64,000 nucleotides of DNA from Chrysopilus asiliformis (taxonomy: Eukaryota; Arthropoda; Insecta; Diptera; Rhagionidae), in contig OZ035962.1 of NCBI GenBank assembly GCA_964034945.1, positions 35,801,943-35,865,942 on the forward strand. The letters are read 5' to 3'. Shown here in pieces: positions 45,213 through 55,342 of this stretch. The notes under the pieces are model-generated. The model did not search any database, was not told where the DNA came from, and saw only the letters and a program-made list of their open reading frames with translations. The first letter of the stretch is position 1. Every line of letters begins with the position of its first letter. The position numbers were made by a program, and so were the translations under genes.

Positions 45213-45803
45213 TATCCCAATTTAGTTGCTCCTACCGTTTTGCAGGAAAAAAGATGAAAAGTGGGTGGTCTCACCTAACGTTAAGCTGTCCCCACCCAAT
45301 CAAAAAACTGCATTTCGAGCAATCGTACAGACCAAACTAGAATTAGTTGCTAATTACTTACTCTAAGAAATTTAAAAAAAAAAAAACTAAAAATCTGTAA
45401 TTTTTTTTACATTCTTAGAGTAAGTAATTAACAACTAATTCTAGTATTTATATTGCTGTAAATGCAGTTTTTTACTTGGATGGGGCTAGCTTAACTCAAT
45501 AAATCCCAAGATGTTATATTTTCATCTTTTTTTAAATCTTTAGATATATCATATTTATAGGATCGTTTTGAATTGATAAAAAAAATTGTCAAGCTGATAT
45601 TCATTTCAGGGCACGATTTATGTCCCGTCCAATATAAAAGAATACTGGAATTTAGGAAAATAGGATTTCTGATTAAATGAACGGGTTTCAACAAGAAAAT
45701 TACACTGTCTTTAAAATAGGACGCTGGGACGTAATGGGTTAAGTTTGAGCTAGACTATCCAATTTACGCCCCTTTTCCTATAGGAGCAACTAAATTTGGG
45801 ATC
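45213..45803. repeat. Double inverted-repeat element
   Basis: The outer arms TATCCCAATTTAGTTGCTCC (from 45213) and GGAGCAACTAAATTTGGGAT (to 45803) match. A second, inner palindrome lies at about 45283-45494 (gttaagct...ccccacccaat...aaaaaactgcatt and its complement, then actaattacttactctaag). It may be one element inserted in another. Confidence 0.6.
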
Positions 45804-45886
45804 ACGGCAACTAATTACCAACTAATTAACACTAAATCCTGTAATAATTGAAAAATTGAAATTCATCGGTGGAGTGGTCTAACTTA

Positions 45887-46502
45887 ATAGACGTTTTGTA
45901 CTTTTAATGAAAATATCTCAATAATGGTAAAAGACAAAATTGCGGAGAATGCCATTCCCATTAATTCATCCCATACATGCAACCTGCAAAAATACGTTAG
46001 GTTTCGAGATAGTCGCAAAAAACTGAATTTTTTTGAAATAACGATATATCGTGATAACGGCTTGAAATACGCAGTTCTAGTGAATGCCGAAAATGTCGGA
46101 AATTTCATTGTTTCCAACTTCTGTCACACAGAAGACTGCTAAAAACGCGTAGTTTCGGAGTAAATAGCAAAAAACGAAATTGCGATTTCTAAAAAGCCGC
46201 CATTTTGGATACTTCCGGATAACGGATTTCTACCAAAAATTGATAGGATCGTCCCATTGCTGGACAAAACACGCCTGTAAAATGGCTCTATCTCGAGTAG
46301 TTTTTGAGAAATTTGGTGCACAGACTAAGTGATTAACAGACTGGCAGACTACCATACTAACAGTCTAACAGATAGAAAGTCATTTTTGTAATAATGCTCC
46401 AATCAACTCAGGAGCGCTGGGGAAATGTTTTTTAAGCAAAAGTAAGAGGTCGAGAATTTTTCATGAATACAATACTTTATTATACTTCGTATAAGAAAGT
46501 AT
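45887..46502 (-). mobile_element. Family B Helentron-like element, 3' truncated
   Basis: The 5' palindromic end (read on minus: TACTTTCTTATACGAAG...) is at 46502. The short core at 46315-46380 has lost its GTCT regularity. The taaaaagccgccattttgg and caaaaatacgttaggtttcg blocks match 50690-51597. The last 250 bp of the family are missing. Confidence 0.65.
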
Positions 46503-46557
46503 ATATTAGGTCCCAAGTAAAAATGCGTTGTACAAGAAAGTAAAAAACTATGGAAAT

Positions 46558-46692
46558 TCATCATCCTCTCGCCACAGCCCCCGAAGAACCTGGGCCCCCT
46601 CAATTGAGGTTTCATAACAATTTCTCCCGTGCTTCGGACCTACTATTTTACATGGATTGCGAACCATGGACGAATTACAACATTTGTAAGGT
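46558..46692 (-). mobile_element. 3' end of a non-LTR retrotransposon, copy 3
   Basis: Same block as 8401-8528 and 29350-29482, minus orientation, ending GGCGAGAGGATGATGA. It abuts the 5' end of the family B element. Confidence 0.6.
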
Positions 46693-46823
46693 TAGACCTT
46701 AGATGTCGTTAGCATCAAGCGGCAACTATCACTACTCATTTCGTAAAGCAAGTTGAGTGGACTTGTGATTCAAGTATCACCGTCGGAAATTGAAACACCA
46801 ACCTTCGGGACACGGGCCAAGTA

Positions 46824-47327
46824 CAGGGTGAGTCACAAATACTGTCAGCAAATAAAAATGCTGTAAAAAATAAAATAATGTACGGATTTCAAAGAGTTTA
46901 GACATAAAAAAATTTAATAATTAATTGCACAGCTCAAATCTTTCTCCTTTCTCCTTAATGGTGAGATGTAAACGTGTATTGCAGCTGGCACGCACTATTT
47001 TTTGTGGCATTTCATCCCATATCTTTACTAATGCTTCTTGCCGTTTTTTTATCCACCTATGCGGAGAATTTTCCATGTACCTGTCTAGCTAAATCCTTTT
47101 ATAGTCCGGAAGAAAAATCTTTCATTGATACCAACATTTCTAAGGTGTTTAAGGATAGCAGGATCACAACGAGGTCTCTTTTCACGTACTTGTTTATTAT
47201 AACTTATAATGCAAAAAAAAACAATAAAATTATTCTATAGAGAATAAACTGATTCGCTGGGGAAAAATGCCAGATGTGCATAACATTGATACCTAAACTT
47301 CACCGACAGTAGTTGTGATTCACCCTG
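46824..47327 (-). mobile_element. Tc1/mariner-superfamily element with transposase relic
   Basis: 504 bp. The inverted ends CAGGGTGARTCACAAMTACT are flanked by TA at 46822-46823 and 47328-47329. It contains a C-terminal transposase relic on the minus strand (46921-47085). Confidence 0.85.
46921..47085 (-). pseudogene. Tc1/mariner-type transposase C-terminus
   Basis: The minus strand reads YMENSPHRWIKKRQEALVK, then IWDEMPQKIVRASCN, then TRLHLTIKEKGERFELCN and a stop. The arrangement W-x-E/D-M/I-P-x-x-I...R...I-x-x-K-G is the usual ending of Tc1-type DDE transposases (W..I P..I..L..SM..R...VI..KG). Upstream the frame breaks up, and the catalytic triad is absent. Confidence 0.6.
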
Positions 47328-47329
47328 TA

Positions 47330-49239
47330 CTTTGCTACTTAGACTACGATGGACAATGGAAATTAGCAAAAACAAAAAATATATATATATATATATGTAT
47401 ATATATTGAACCGTTTAGGAGTTACAAAGATTTAACATTTACATGATTTCGGTTTTTCTTCGACTTCGACCTACTCCCACCGCCCACAGGAGGTTGTCCC
47501 ACCCAAGATAATTACGGGTAACTTGTCTTTAGATGTTGAAGAACATATAATACAAAAAAATACACATGACTGTAAAGGCGAGATGCTTTGACGTGAAACT
47601 TTTATATACAAACATTTTCAAATTTCAACCGGGTTGTGAGATCTCAAGATTACAAAACAAAAATATTTTTAGTGGAGGTTTTTTTACATCGATTCGAAAT
47701 TTTTTTTTTAGGTGTCTGATGAGTTTTGGATTTTCACTCAACCCTACTGTCTTCGTGTGACCCTACCACCTGGTAATAAAAATATACGAGTTCGTAAATG
47801 ACAAAATTTGGAACTCAGTGCGAGTTTTTAAAATAAATCAACAAAAACTTTCGCCTGCTGCACATTTTCTAGACGGTGTATTATCATCTTAACCTGTACA
47901 AAATGGCTTTCACGAACAGGAGATTCCGAGTTACGCCACTGACGCTACACTATGTTCATGTTCTATTTGGTAAAGTATATAAAAATACAGGTAAGCTAAG
48001 GTATTTTGAAGAGTTTTTCAAAATTCTTACATCGACAGAAAGAATTTAAAACGAATGTACCAGAATTATAAAAGTATCTCAGATATTCAATCAATATTTA
48101 TTTAGGTCCATAAAAAAGTAAAATACGAATAAAACACAGATGACAAAGTACGACCAGATGCGGGAATGGATTGCTAGACAATTTCATATCATTTATCTAC
48201 AATTTTGGTTTTTATTTGACATTGTAACAATCACAAGATAAATCTAGCAATATTGTAAAAAAAGCATCGTTCGTCATTAAAGCAGAGTATGAAATAGCAG
48301 TAAGTCGCCAAGCAATTTTTTTGTCACATCTTTACGCAGGCAAGGATAAATTATATAGAAATACAAAGTTCTACCAAGCAATTGATCCAATCGGATTTCA
48401 TTCAATATAATTCTTTATATTTAAGTGGCAACTTTTCAATGAATTTCTAGCTGTCCTTCAAGAGTGAATAAGTAACCAGCAACACATTCAAGTCTAAAAT
48501 ATTCTACTCAGTCTTTAAAACTTTAAAGTAATCACTGAAGACAGAGAAATGTGATTTTTCTAAGCTCTGCAGAAAGTTCAAATAATGTTTTATTTGATGT
48601 TATTTTGCAATGGGAAAAATAGTAACTGTTGGCTGAAGTTTGCTCTACTTAAGATCTGTATAACCGTTGGTTGTCTGCTTCAACGATGCTACGTAAAGTC
48701 AACAGAAATCTAAAAAGGAGACACAAAAAACTGAAGTAAAAATGGGAAAAACAAGACGAAGTAGTGGTAGAAGTTGAAAAAATGAAAAGAATTCCTGTAA
48801 CATGATTTAATGACATGAATAATTTATGATTTCTCTGTCAATCACCCAAGACCATTGGAGGAGCGCGAGTGTCGTCTACGACTAATACTTTTCTGATTTT
48901 TTTTTTGTTCGCAATGAAAAGTTTCGCGCGCGTAAACATGTCTTCTCCTTGCTGTAAAAATATATGAAGAACCAACAATAAAAAAAAACAACAAATGCCA
49001 GAAAATTGAATATACGACCAGCAAACAAAATAAAAATCTCTGTTGTAGATATAAAAACGAAGCTCAATGAATGAGAGGGTAGCCATTGTCAAAAAGAAAT
49101 TTTACTGGAAAATAATGTCAGGTTGATATCACATCAGCAACATGCAATAAGAAGTATTTTTGTGCACAGTATTTTTTCCACTTTTAAATATTTTTTTTGC
49201 CTTTCCTTTACGTCATCTACATCCCTTAATAACATTAAC
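47330..49239. other. Unique AT-rich sequence, no gene recognised
   Basis: It contains an (AT)n run at 47379-47406. ORFs around 47566-47760 and 48838-49092 show no domain. There is nothing else to report. Confidence 0.45.
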
Positions 49240-49975
49240 TATACCATTGATGTGAACAACTCATGACTTTCTTATACAAAATCTCGATCCTGCGTAATTT
49301 ACACTATAACCAGAGACATAAAAAGATATTTTTTTTACAAAATCTGAAATATCTAAATAACGGTAAAAGCTATTGATTTACGGAAACAGGCGAAAATGTG
49401 TAGACATTTAATATCTTCGATTCTTTCCTTAAGTGATTTTTCCGGAAAACCGGTGTTTTTCAAACAATTTGCAAAAATCTATTTTTTCACTTTTACTGCA
49501 AATATCTCAATAACGGTAAAAGATAACGGATAACAATAAAAGACAAAATTCATCTCATACAATGAACCACCAAAAACCCAATATTTTCGAGAAAATCGTA
49601 AAAAAATGTTTTTTTTTAAATAAACGGTATGTCTCGATACCGGTTTGAGATATCAAGTTTTTGTAAAAGGCATTAGTGTAAAAAATTTTACTGTCTCCAA
49701 CTTTTGTCATAAGACTGCTGAAAAACACGTAGTTTCGGAGTAAACAGCCAAAAACGAAATTGCGATTCTTCAAAAACAAAATGTTGAATGGATCGTTCCA
49801 CCCCAGAACCAAACATCCCTATAAAATTTCATCTATTCGTTTTTGAGAAATCTTGTGCACAGACTGACAGACTGAGAAGCAGAAAGACATTTTCGTAATA
49901 ATGCTCCAATCGACTCAGGAGTGCTCGGGAATGTTTTTTTAGGAAAAATCAAGAAGTTGACATTTTTCATGAATA

Positions 49976-51802
49976 CACTCTAGAAAATTTTATTGTAATT
50001 TTACCACTAAAATACTAGGAAACCATTTTCCTACTATAATAGTAGTAAAATTAAACCGAGTCGTAATGGCTTAAAAGCTATGCATTTTTACTCATTTTGT
50101 GGCATACAAAAGCCACTTTTACGGGGGAACTTTAAACTAAATAAGAAGTAAATGTACAATACTGGTGTAATTTTACGACATTTTTTGTTTAAAATTACAC
50201 CGAAAATGGTATTAGAATTTCTCGGCTTATACGGTCTGCAAAAACAAAAATAATACAACAAAATTGTTATATTATTTTTGCGGATGTTTTCACATCCAAA
50301 TTTCCCCCCAACAGGTCGGACATGTCTGCCCTGAAAACCCATCAGGAGCCTGTTTCTGGTATGGAAAGCTGGCTCACCGTCATCAGAGCCTGCTTTACCA
50401 GCTTCCACGCAGGCTTACAGGATTTTGGTAGAGTAAAACTCGATTCGAGTATTTATACGCCGATGCCACAAACCTTGTGCGAATTATAAGGTTAAGGCAA
50501 CATAGCTCCATCAAGCCAGAGCGAAGAAACTATTTAGTGTTTAACCATTGAACCATTTCTGGAATGGCGATCAAACGACTCATCAAACACGCCAATGCCG
50601 TCAATTGCGTTGTGAAATAATGAAATTGTCCGTTCAATAATGCAAAAATACCCTGTGAGCGTGTTTTTATACCAAAATGAGAGTAAAAAATATCAGTTGT
50701 GGTCAACACAAAACTTTCTTCTACAAAATCTACGACCCTGCGCAATTTACGCTAGAGCCCTGTCGCGTTGTCAACCTAAGACGACCTCCCAATAAATTCT
50801 TGGTTTAAGTATTCAAAAATATCAAAAACGTACAAAATTTGAGATAACTTGAGAACTGTAAAAGATATCAATTTACGGTAAATGGCAAAAATGTAGAAAA
50901 TGTTAACATCTTTAATTATCCTTTTAACTGATTTGTCGAAAAACAGTTAGTTTGCAAATTATTCGCAAAAGTATGATTTTTTACATATTAATGAAAATAT
51001 CTCAATAACGGTAAAAGATAACGGATAACGGTAAAAGACAAAATTGTGCAGAATGCCATTCTCATTAATTCACTTCATACATTCAGTCAGCAAAAACCCG
51101 TTAGTTTTCGAGATAATCGCAAAAAACTGTTTTTTTTGGAAATAACGGTTTTTCTCGATAACAGGTGGAGATATCGAGTTATAGCTAAAGACAAAAGTGT
51201 GGGAAATTTTATTTTCTCCAAGTTTTGTCATACTTAAGGCCACTAAAAAACGCGTAGTTTGGGAGTAAATCGAGAAAAACGAAATTGCGATTTTTGAAAC
51301 ACCGCCATTTTGGATACTTCCGGTTAACGGATTTCCACCAAAAGTTGATAGGATCGTCCCATTTCAGGACCCAACATGCCTATAAAATTTCATGGCGCTA
51401 GCTCTATTAGTTTTTGAGAAATCTTGTACACAGACTGACAGACTGACAGACTGACAGACTGACAGACAGACTGACAGACAGAAAGACATTTTTTAAATAC
51501 GACTCCAGGAGTGATCGGGAAATGTTTTTTAGGCAAAATTAAGAGGTCGAAATTTTTCATGAATACAATACTTTATTATACTCCGTAGAAGAAAGTAATA
51601 TGAATATTGGTCGAAATTTTACGCATTGTTTAAAATTACCCTATTTCTAGTGTAAGATTAATGTTTTTTTGGGTAAATTTACAACTTTAATGTTGTGCGA
51701 GCTAAAGTCTGATTTTTTTTTTGAACTTTTACGACTTTTTTGTAAATTTACCCCGTTTTTACCCCATTTTTCGGTTTAAATTCAAATCCATTTTCTACAG
51801 TG
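49976..51802. mobile_element. MITE with CACTSTAGAAAAT ends (TA TSD), copy 1
   Basis: The ends CACTCTAGAAAAT and, read inwards from the right, CACTGTAGAAAAT are flanked by TA on both sides. Its own length is about 920 bp; the rest is the inserted family B Helentron at 50690-51597. It shares about 60-850 of its own sequence with 58384-59625: acaaaagccacttttac, ttggggggaaatttgg, gaaaacccatcaggagcctg and others. The superfamily is unresolved beyond the TA duplication. Confidence 0.75.
50690..51597 (-). mobile_element. Family B Helentron-like element inserted in the MITE
   Basis: 908 bp, full length and close to the 25060 copy. It has the 3' hairpin (AGTTGTG...CACAAAACT) at the left, the (GACA)n-rich core at 51430-51485 and the 5' palindrome at the right. 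The uninterrupted 59431-59450 sequence (gagtaaaaatatgaatattg) is the empty site. The comparison shows insertion between A/T-rich bases without a target duplication, as expected for Helitrons/Helentrons. Confidence 0.85.
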
Positions 51803-51879
51803 TACAATATATCATTATACTACGTATAAGTAAGTAAAAATTAATGAAATACATTTTCTGTTTAGAAGTTTTTCAATAC

Positions 51880-52320
51880 GGTATGTTTTCGAGAAAATCG
51901 CAAAAAACTGTTTCAGTTCTATGGCCCGATTTTGACTGTTCAAGAACTTAACCTCACTTTTTATAAAATAAAACTTGATCTGTGCAAAATTTCAAGTCCC
52001 CAGCTTAATTCCTTAAAAACAATGTTCACACTCTAAAGAGAATCTACTCTTTGATTCCTATATAGGATCAAATAAAAAATAAATAATAAGAAAAGGTTAA
52101 ACTGAAAAGGAAAAAAAATGTATCAAAAATAAAAGCAAGATATGTGGAATGAGTCGTAAACATATTAGTATATTCACTAAATACAGTATATTAGAATGTT
52201 TACTTATATGAGAATTATATATGTAATACTATATTGGATTTATATTGGATTTAGTATACCGTTTGTAATGCATCGAACCAATCATCGAACACAAAAAAAA
52301 GTTGAATTAAAAATGGTTTC
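51880..52320 (-). mobile_element. Family C DINE-like fragment
   Basis: It contains cggtatgttttcgagaaaat, ggcccgattttgactgttca and gatctgtgcaaaatttcaag, then near 52250 the 5' block taccgtttgtaatgcatcgaa-ccaatcatcgaacac. The microsatellite has been lost or replaced by AT-rich sequence (52020-52230). Confidence 0.55.
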
Positions 52321-52376
52321 AAAAACGCTCTGAAAAGTATGAAATATCATATGGAATTTTTCTTTTTGAAATTTTA

Positions 52377-52760
52377 TGCTACATTTACACGAATGACAAA
52401 TTTGTCATTTTTTTCTTGTCATTATGTTAATTCCCGTGTAAATGGCATAATTTTTGTAATTTTTTCTGTCAGAAAATGTCAATCTCTCATAAAAGAATGA
52501 ACTTGTCCATTCTTTTATGGCTGATTGTCATTCGTACAAACGCAATATTAGTTATGACAAAAGTTGAATACTAAAGTTGTCATAACTAATATTGCGTTTG
52601 CACGAATGACAATCTGGCATAAAAGAATGGACAAGTTCATTCTTTTATGAGAGATTGACATTTTCTGACAGAAAAAATTACAAAAATTATGCCATTTACA
52701 CGGGAATTAACATAATGACAAGAAAAAAATGACAAATTTGTCATTCGTGTAAATGTAGCA
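52377..52760. mobile_element. Palindromic MITE with 185-bp arms (TTA TSD)
   Basis: 384 bp. The arms start TGCTACATTTACACGAATGA and are almost perfect complements around a 16-nt loop centred at 52568. It is flanked by TTA at 52374-52376 and 52761-52763. The 3-bp TWA duplication fits PIF/Harbinger, but the ends are unlike the other Harbinger-like MITEs here. The word gacaa-tttgtca recurs along the arms. Confidence 0.8.
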
Positions 52761-52763
52761 TTA

Positions 52764-53403
52764 GAATCATGCTACATAGGCTATTTAACGATTGCTCGGC
52801 AATTGTTGTTTTTCTTATGTTTGAGTTTAGCTTTGATTACCGACTACATGACGCAGTTGGAAATGTGAATGAATTGGAAATGTGAGAATACGAATCAAGG
52901 AGCTGTGAATCGATGAGAAATTTTCCATATAAGGGTTTTACTTTACACCAAATGGCCAACAGGTAAATAAAAACACTCAATATTTGACCCCTGGGATTTC
53001 AAGTATACTAGGTACCAGGCGACAATTATTTCTTGTTAATAATTAAATTTACGTAAAATTGTACGGAACCTACTTTTTCATCTTTTTTCATACTGCTTGC
53101 AAAAATATTGCAAAACGATATGACTCTCAGGGGAAGAATGCTGTCTTGTCATGATTGTGTAACATCTTTCAATTAATTTTTTTTCGTTTCTTTTATAGTC
53201 CAGAGATCTCTTTGAGAAATCCAAATTGAAGAATTTAGAATAAAAATCTTGATTAATATACGATTCTCAAAATACACAAGTTATGATGTTCGATTTTTAT
53301 TCAATTTTGAATTATTTTGATAATTGTTTTTACATAATTTCGATATTTTAAGTAGAATAGCGTTTATAGATTTTGGCTATCACTTTAGAGTTTTACATAC
53401 TTT
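52764..53403. other. Unique AT-rich sequence, no gene recognised
   Basis: About 640 bp with no ORF of note. Confidence 0.45.
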
Positions 53404-53750
53404 TACTTTCCTCTTCTACAGAAGGAAAGTATTATATTCATGATGCAGACCGACTCGAGAACGGGGGCAGATGGAACATTTCTGATAACTACGAAATCCA
53501 TTTCAGGCAAATTTTTGGGGATGTCCATGCGTCTGTCTGTCGGTCTCTCCGTTGTACGTATCTTAAATGGTCTGTCCGTTGTACGTATCTTAGAAGGTCA
53601 AGAAAACCATGAATCAGAAATGGTTCAATGGTTAAACACATCAGAAATAACTCGAGAACGCGTTGACCTAACGTTTTGAAATCTTTTCTAAATAAGTTGT
53701 ACAAAAAAAATAGTTTTCTATCAACTTTTGGAAAAGTAGCGGTAGTTTTA
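53404..53750 (+). mobile_element. Family E Helentron-like 5' part
   Basis: It begins with the palindrome TACTTTCC-tcttctacag-AAGGAAAGTA. Next come gaccgactcgagaacggggg, a GTCTGTCTGTCGGTCTCTCC core with a tandem 26-bp duplication (gtccgttgtacgtatctta), and the aacgcgttgacctaacg block. The 14731-14994 copy has the same order on the other strand. Confidence 0.7.
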
Positions 53751-53764
53751 TGTGCCAGTTGTTC

Positions 53765-54012
53765 AACAATTGGTCAATGTTTTTTGATTTTAACATGTCT
53801 CGTGCTATGTTTCGTAAAAAAATCATTTTAAGTAAATTGCAGTTTTGATTTTGTTTTTCTTATGCACTATATATTTTATCAATTTTTTTTTTGTAATTTT
53901 GCTTTTATTTATTTTTCTTTAATATTATTTTTCTTAAATCTATTGTATTTGTTGGAATCTGCCTGTTAGGATTTTTTGTACCTGTTGGCTATGAAATAAA
54001 TAAATAAATAAG
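53765..54012 (+). mobile_element. Possible non-LTR 3' tail
   Basis: Ends ...tgttggctatgaaataaataaataaataa, a TAAA-type tail typical of non-LTR retrotransposon 3' ends. The upstream sequence has no ORF and no other copy in this window. Confidence 0.35.
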
Positions 54013-54722
54013 GTAGCTATAACGGGTAACTCCCATACAATTTCTTTTGAAAAAATACCGTTTGAAAATTTCTCGAAACCTATGCGCTTATGGGCAAAAA
54101 TTAATATAATAAAATTCAAAGGAAATAAAATCTCTAACGGTTCTCAAGGTATTTAAAAAAAATCGGCTTTTGGAAATGAGGATTAAGCCGTGTTTTTTAT
54201 AAATAGATTTATAGAATTGTGAAAATCGGATTATAATCACTACTGCGATTCAAAAGTTTCAAGGTTAGAGGGAAACGATCAAAAATAACAGTTGTGTGCA
54301 ACGCCGGAAAAAATATGTAAAATTTTCGGAAAAAATATGTAAAATACAATTTTTTTTTTCAAATATCTTGAGAACTGTTAAAGATACGTAGAAACCGTTA
54401 AAGGAAAATATGCAAGAAATTGTACTTCCTTTGAATTTGGTTATATACTTTTCTTCATAATAGCGCATAGTTTGCGAGATTTTCAAAAAACGGTATTTTT
54501 TTAAAAGAAATGTGTAGGAAGTATCCGTTGTAGCTACCGTTATTTTTCCATAAGTTGATTTCAAGTACCACGGACAGGCAGATGCACGGACATCCTCATA
54601 ATTTTGCCTGAAACGGATTTCGTACTGATCAGAAATTTTCTAGCTTCCCCCGTTCTCGACAATGGGCTTGGGTCGGTCTCCGTCTTGCATACAATATTTT
54701 CCTTCTATAGAAGAGGATTGTA
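54013..54722 (-). mobile_element. Family E Helentron-like element, inverse orientation
   Basis: The 5' palindrome (read on minus: TACAATCC-tcttctatag-AAGGAAAATA) is at 54722. It is followed by gagaacgggggaagctagaa, a short core (ctgcctgtccgtgg) and then the body to about 54013. Together with 53404 it forms a segment bounded on both sides by outward-facing family E 5' ends. Confidence 0.6.
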
Positions 54723-55072
54723 ATTAACAAAAAAAACTACAACAAAATTGATAAAAACCCAGTTGACTAATGTTGAATTAACCACAATGTGTCCAAATTT
54801 ACCACACAATTTTCGTTTGTTAAGTTTCAGATTATTTGTACTATAAAAATAGAAAAAATGGTTAGGAAAGATATTAGGAAAATATGTTGGAATTCTATAT
54901 GGCAGAGTACGTTCAGTTGTTTTGGCACACCATTTTTTATTTTTAAAATAAATCACTAATTTTAAAACGAATTATGTTTAGAATTTCGTTTACGTACGAT
55001 ACTTTCAAGGGATTGCCCATGATATTCCACAGCAATGTTACCAATTGTAAACATGGAAACAAAACTATGATC
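54723..55072. other. Unique AT-rich sequence
   Basis: 350 bp with no gene. An 83-codon minus-strand ORF has no recognised domain. Confidence 0.4.
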
Positions 55073-55342
55073 AAAAACATAACAAAAGCTATAATTGCCA
55101 ATCTGGCAATTATTGAAAACCCGTATGGTGATTTAAGTGAACGGCGAACAGTTGTATCAAAATTCCACTTTCAAGTCAAATTTTCCAATAAGATTTTTTA
55201 AAATTTATTCCAATCGGATTTTGATGTGTGGGAGTTTTATGTAGAATCATATCCTAAATAACTTTTGTTCTTGCACTTTTTTGATAAGATGCACCGTTTT
55301 TCAGATATTCGCAAAAATCGTATGGTGAAACCAAAGGGTATA
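55073..55342 (-). mobile_element. Helentron/DINE-1-like element, family A copy 5, rearranged
   Basis: The 3' half is intact (hairpin ATTGCCA-ATC-TGGCAAT near 55093, gattttgatgtgtggg block). From gatattcgcaaaaat it then jumps straight to CGTATGGTGAAACCAAAGGGTATA. This is the terminal palindrome in the opposite orientation to the other copies. The core, microsatellite and G/C palindrome are missing. The junction lies at CGTATGG, a word present both next to the internal G tract and in the terminal palindrome. Confidence 0.8.

Larger units (their letters stand above)
49240..51836 (-). mobile_element. Family B Helentron-like element, split by a MITE
   Basis: The left part (49240-49975) carries the 3' blocks (atcctgcgtaatttacac, aataacggtaaaagat, aaaacacgtagtttcggag) and the remains of the GACAGAC core. 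The right part (51803-51836) carries the 5' palindrome (tacaatatatcattatactac...taagta). The MITE at 49976-51802 interrupts it at a TA that is duplicated. Joining the halves restores the tttcatgaatacaatactt word seen in the other copies. Confidence 0.75.

Noticed and set aside
47379..47406. (AT)n run as a regulatory or origin element
   Set aside because: Ordinary dinucleotide microsatellite in AT-rich DNA.
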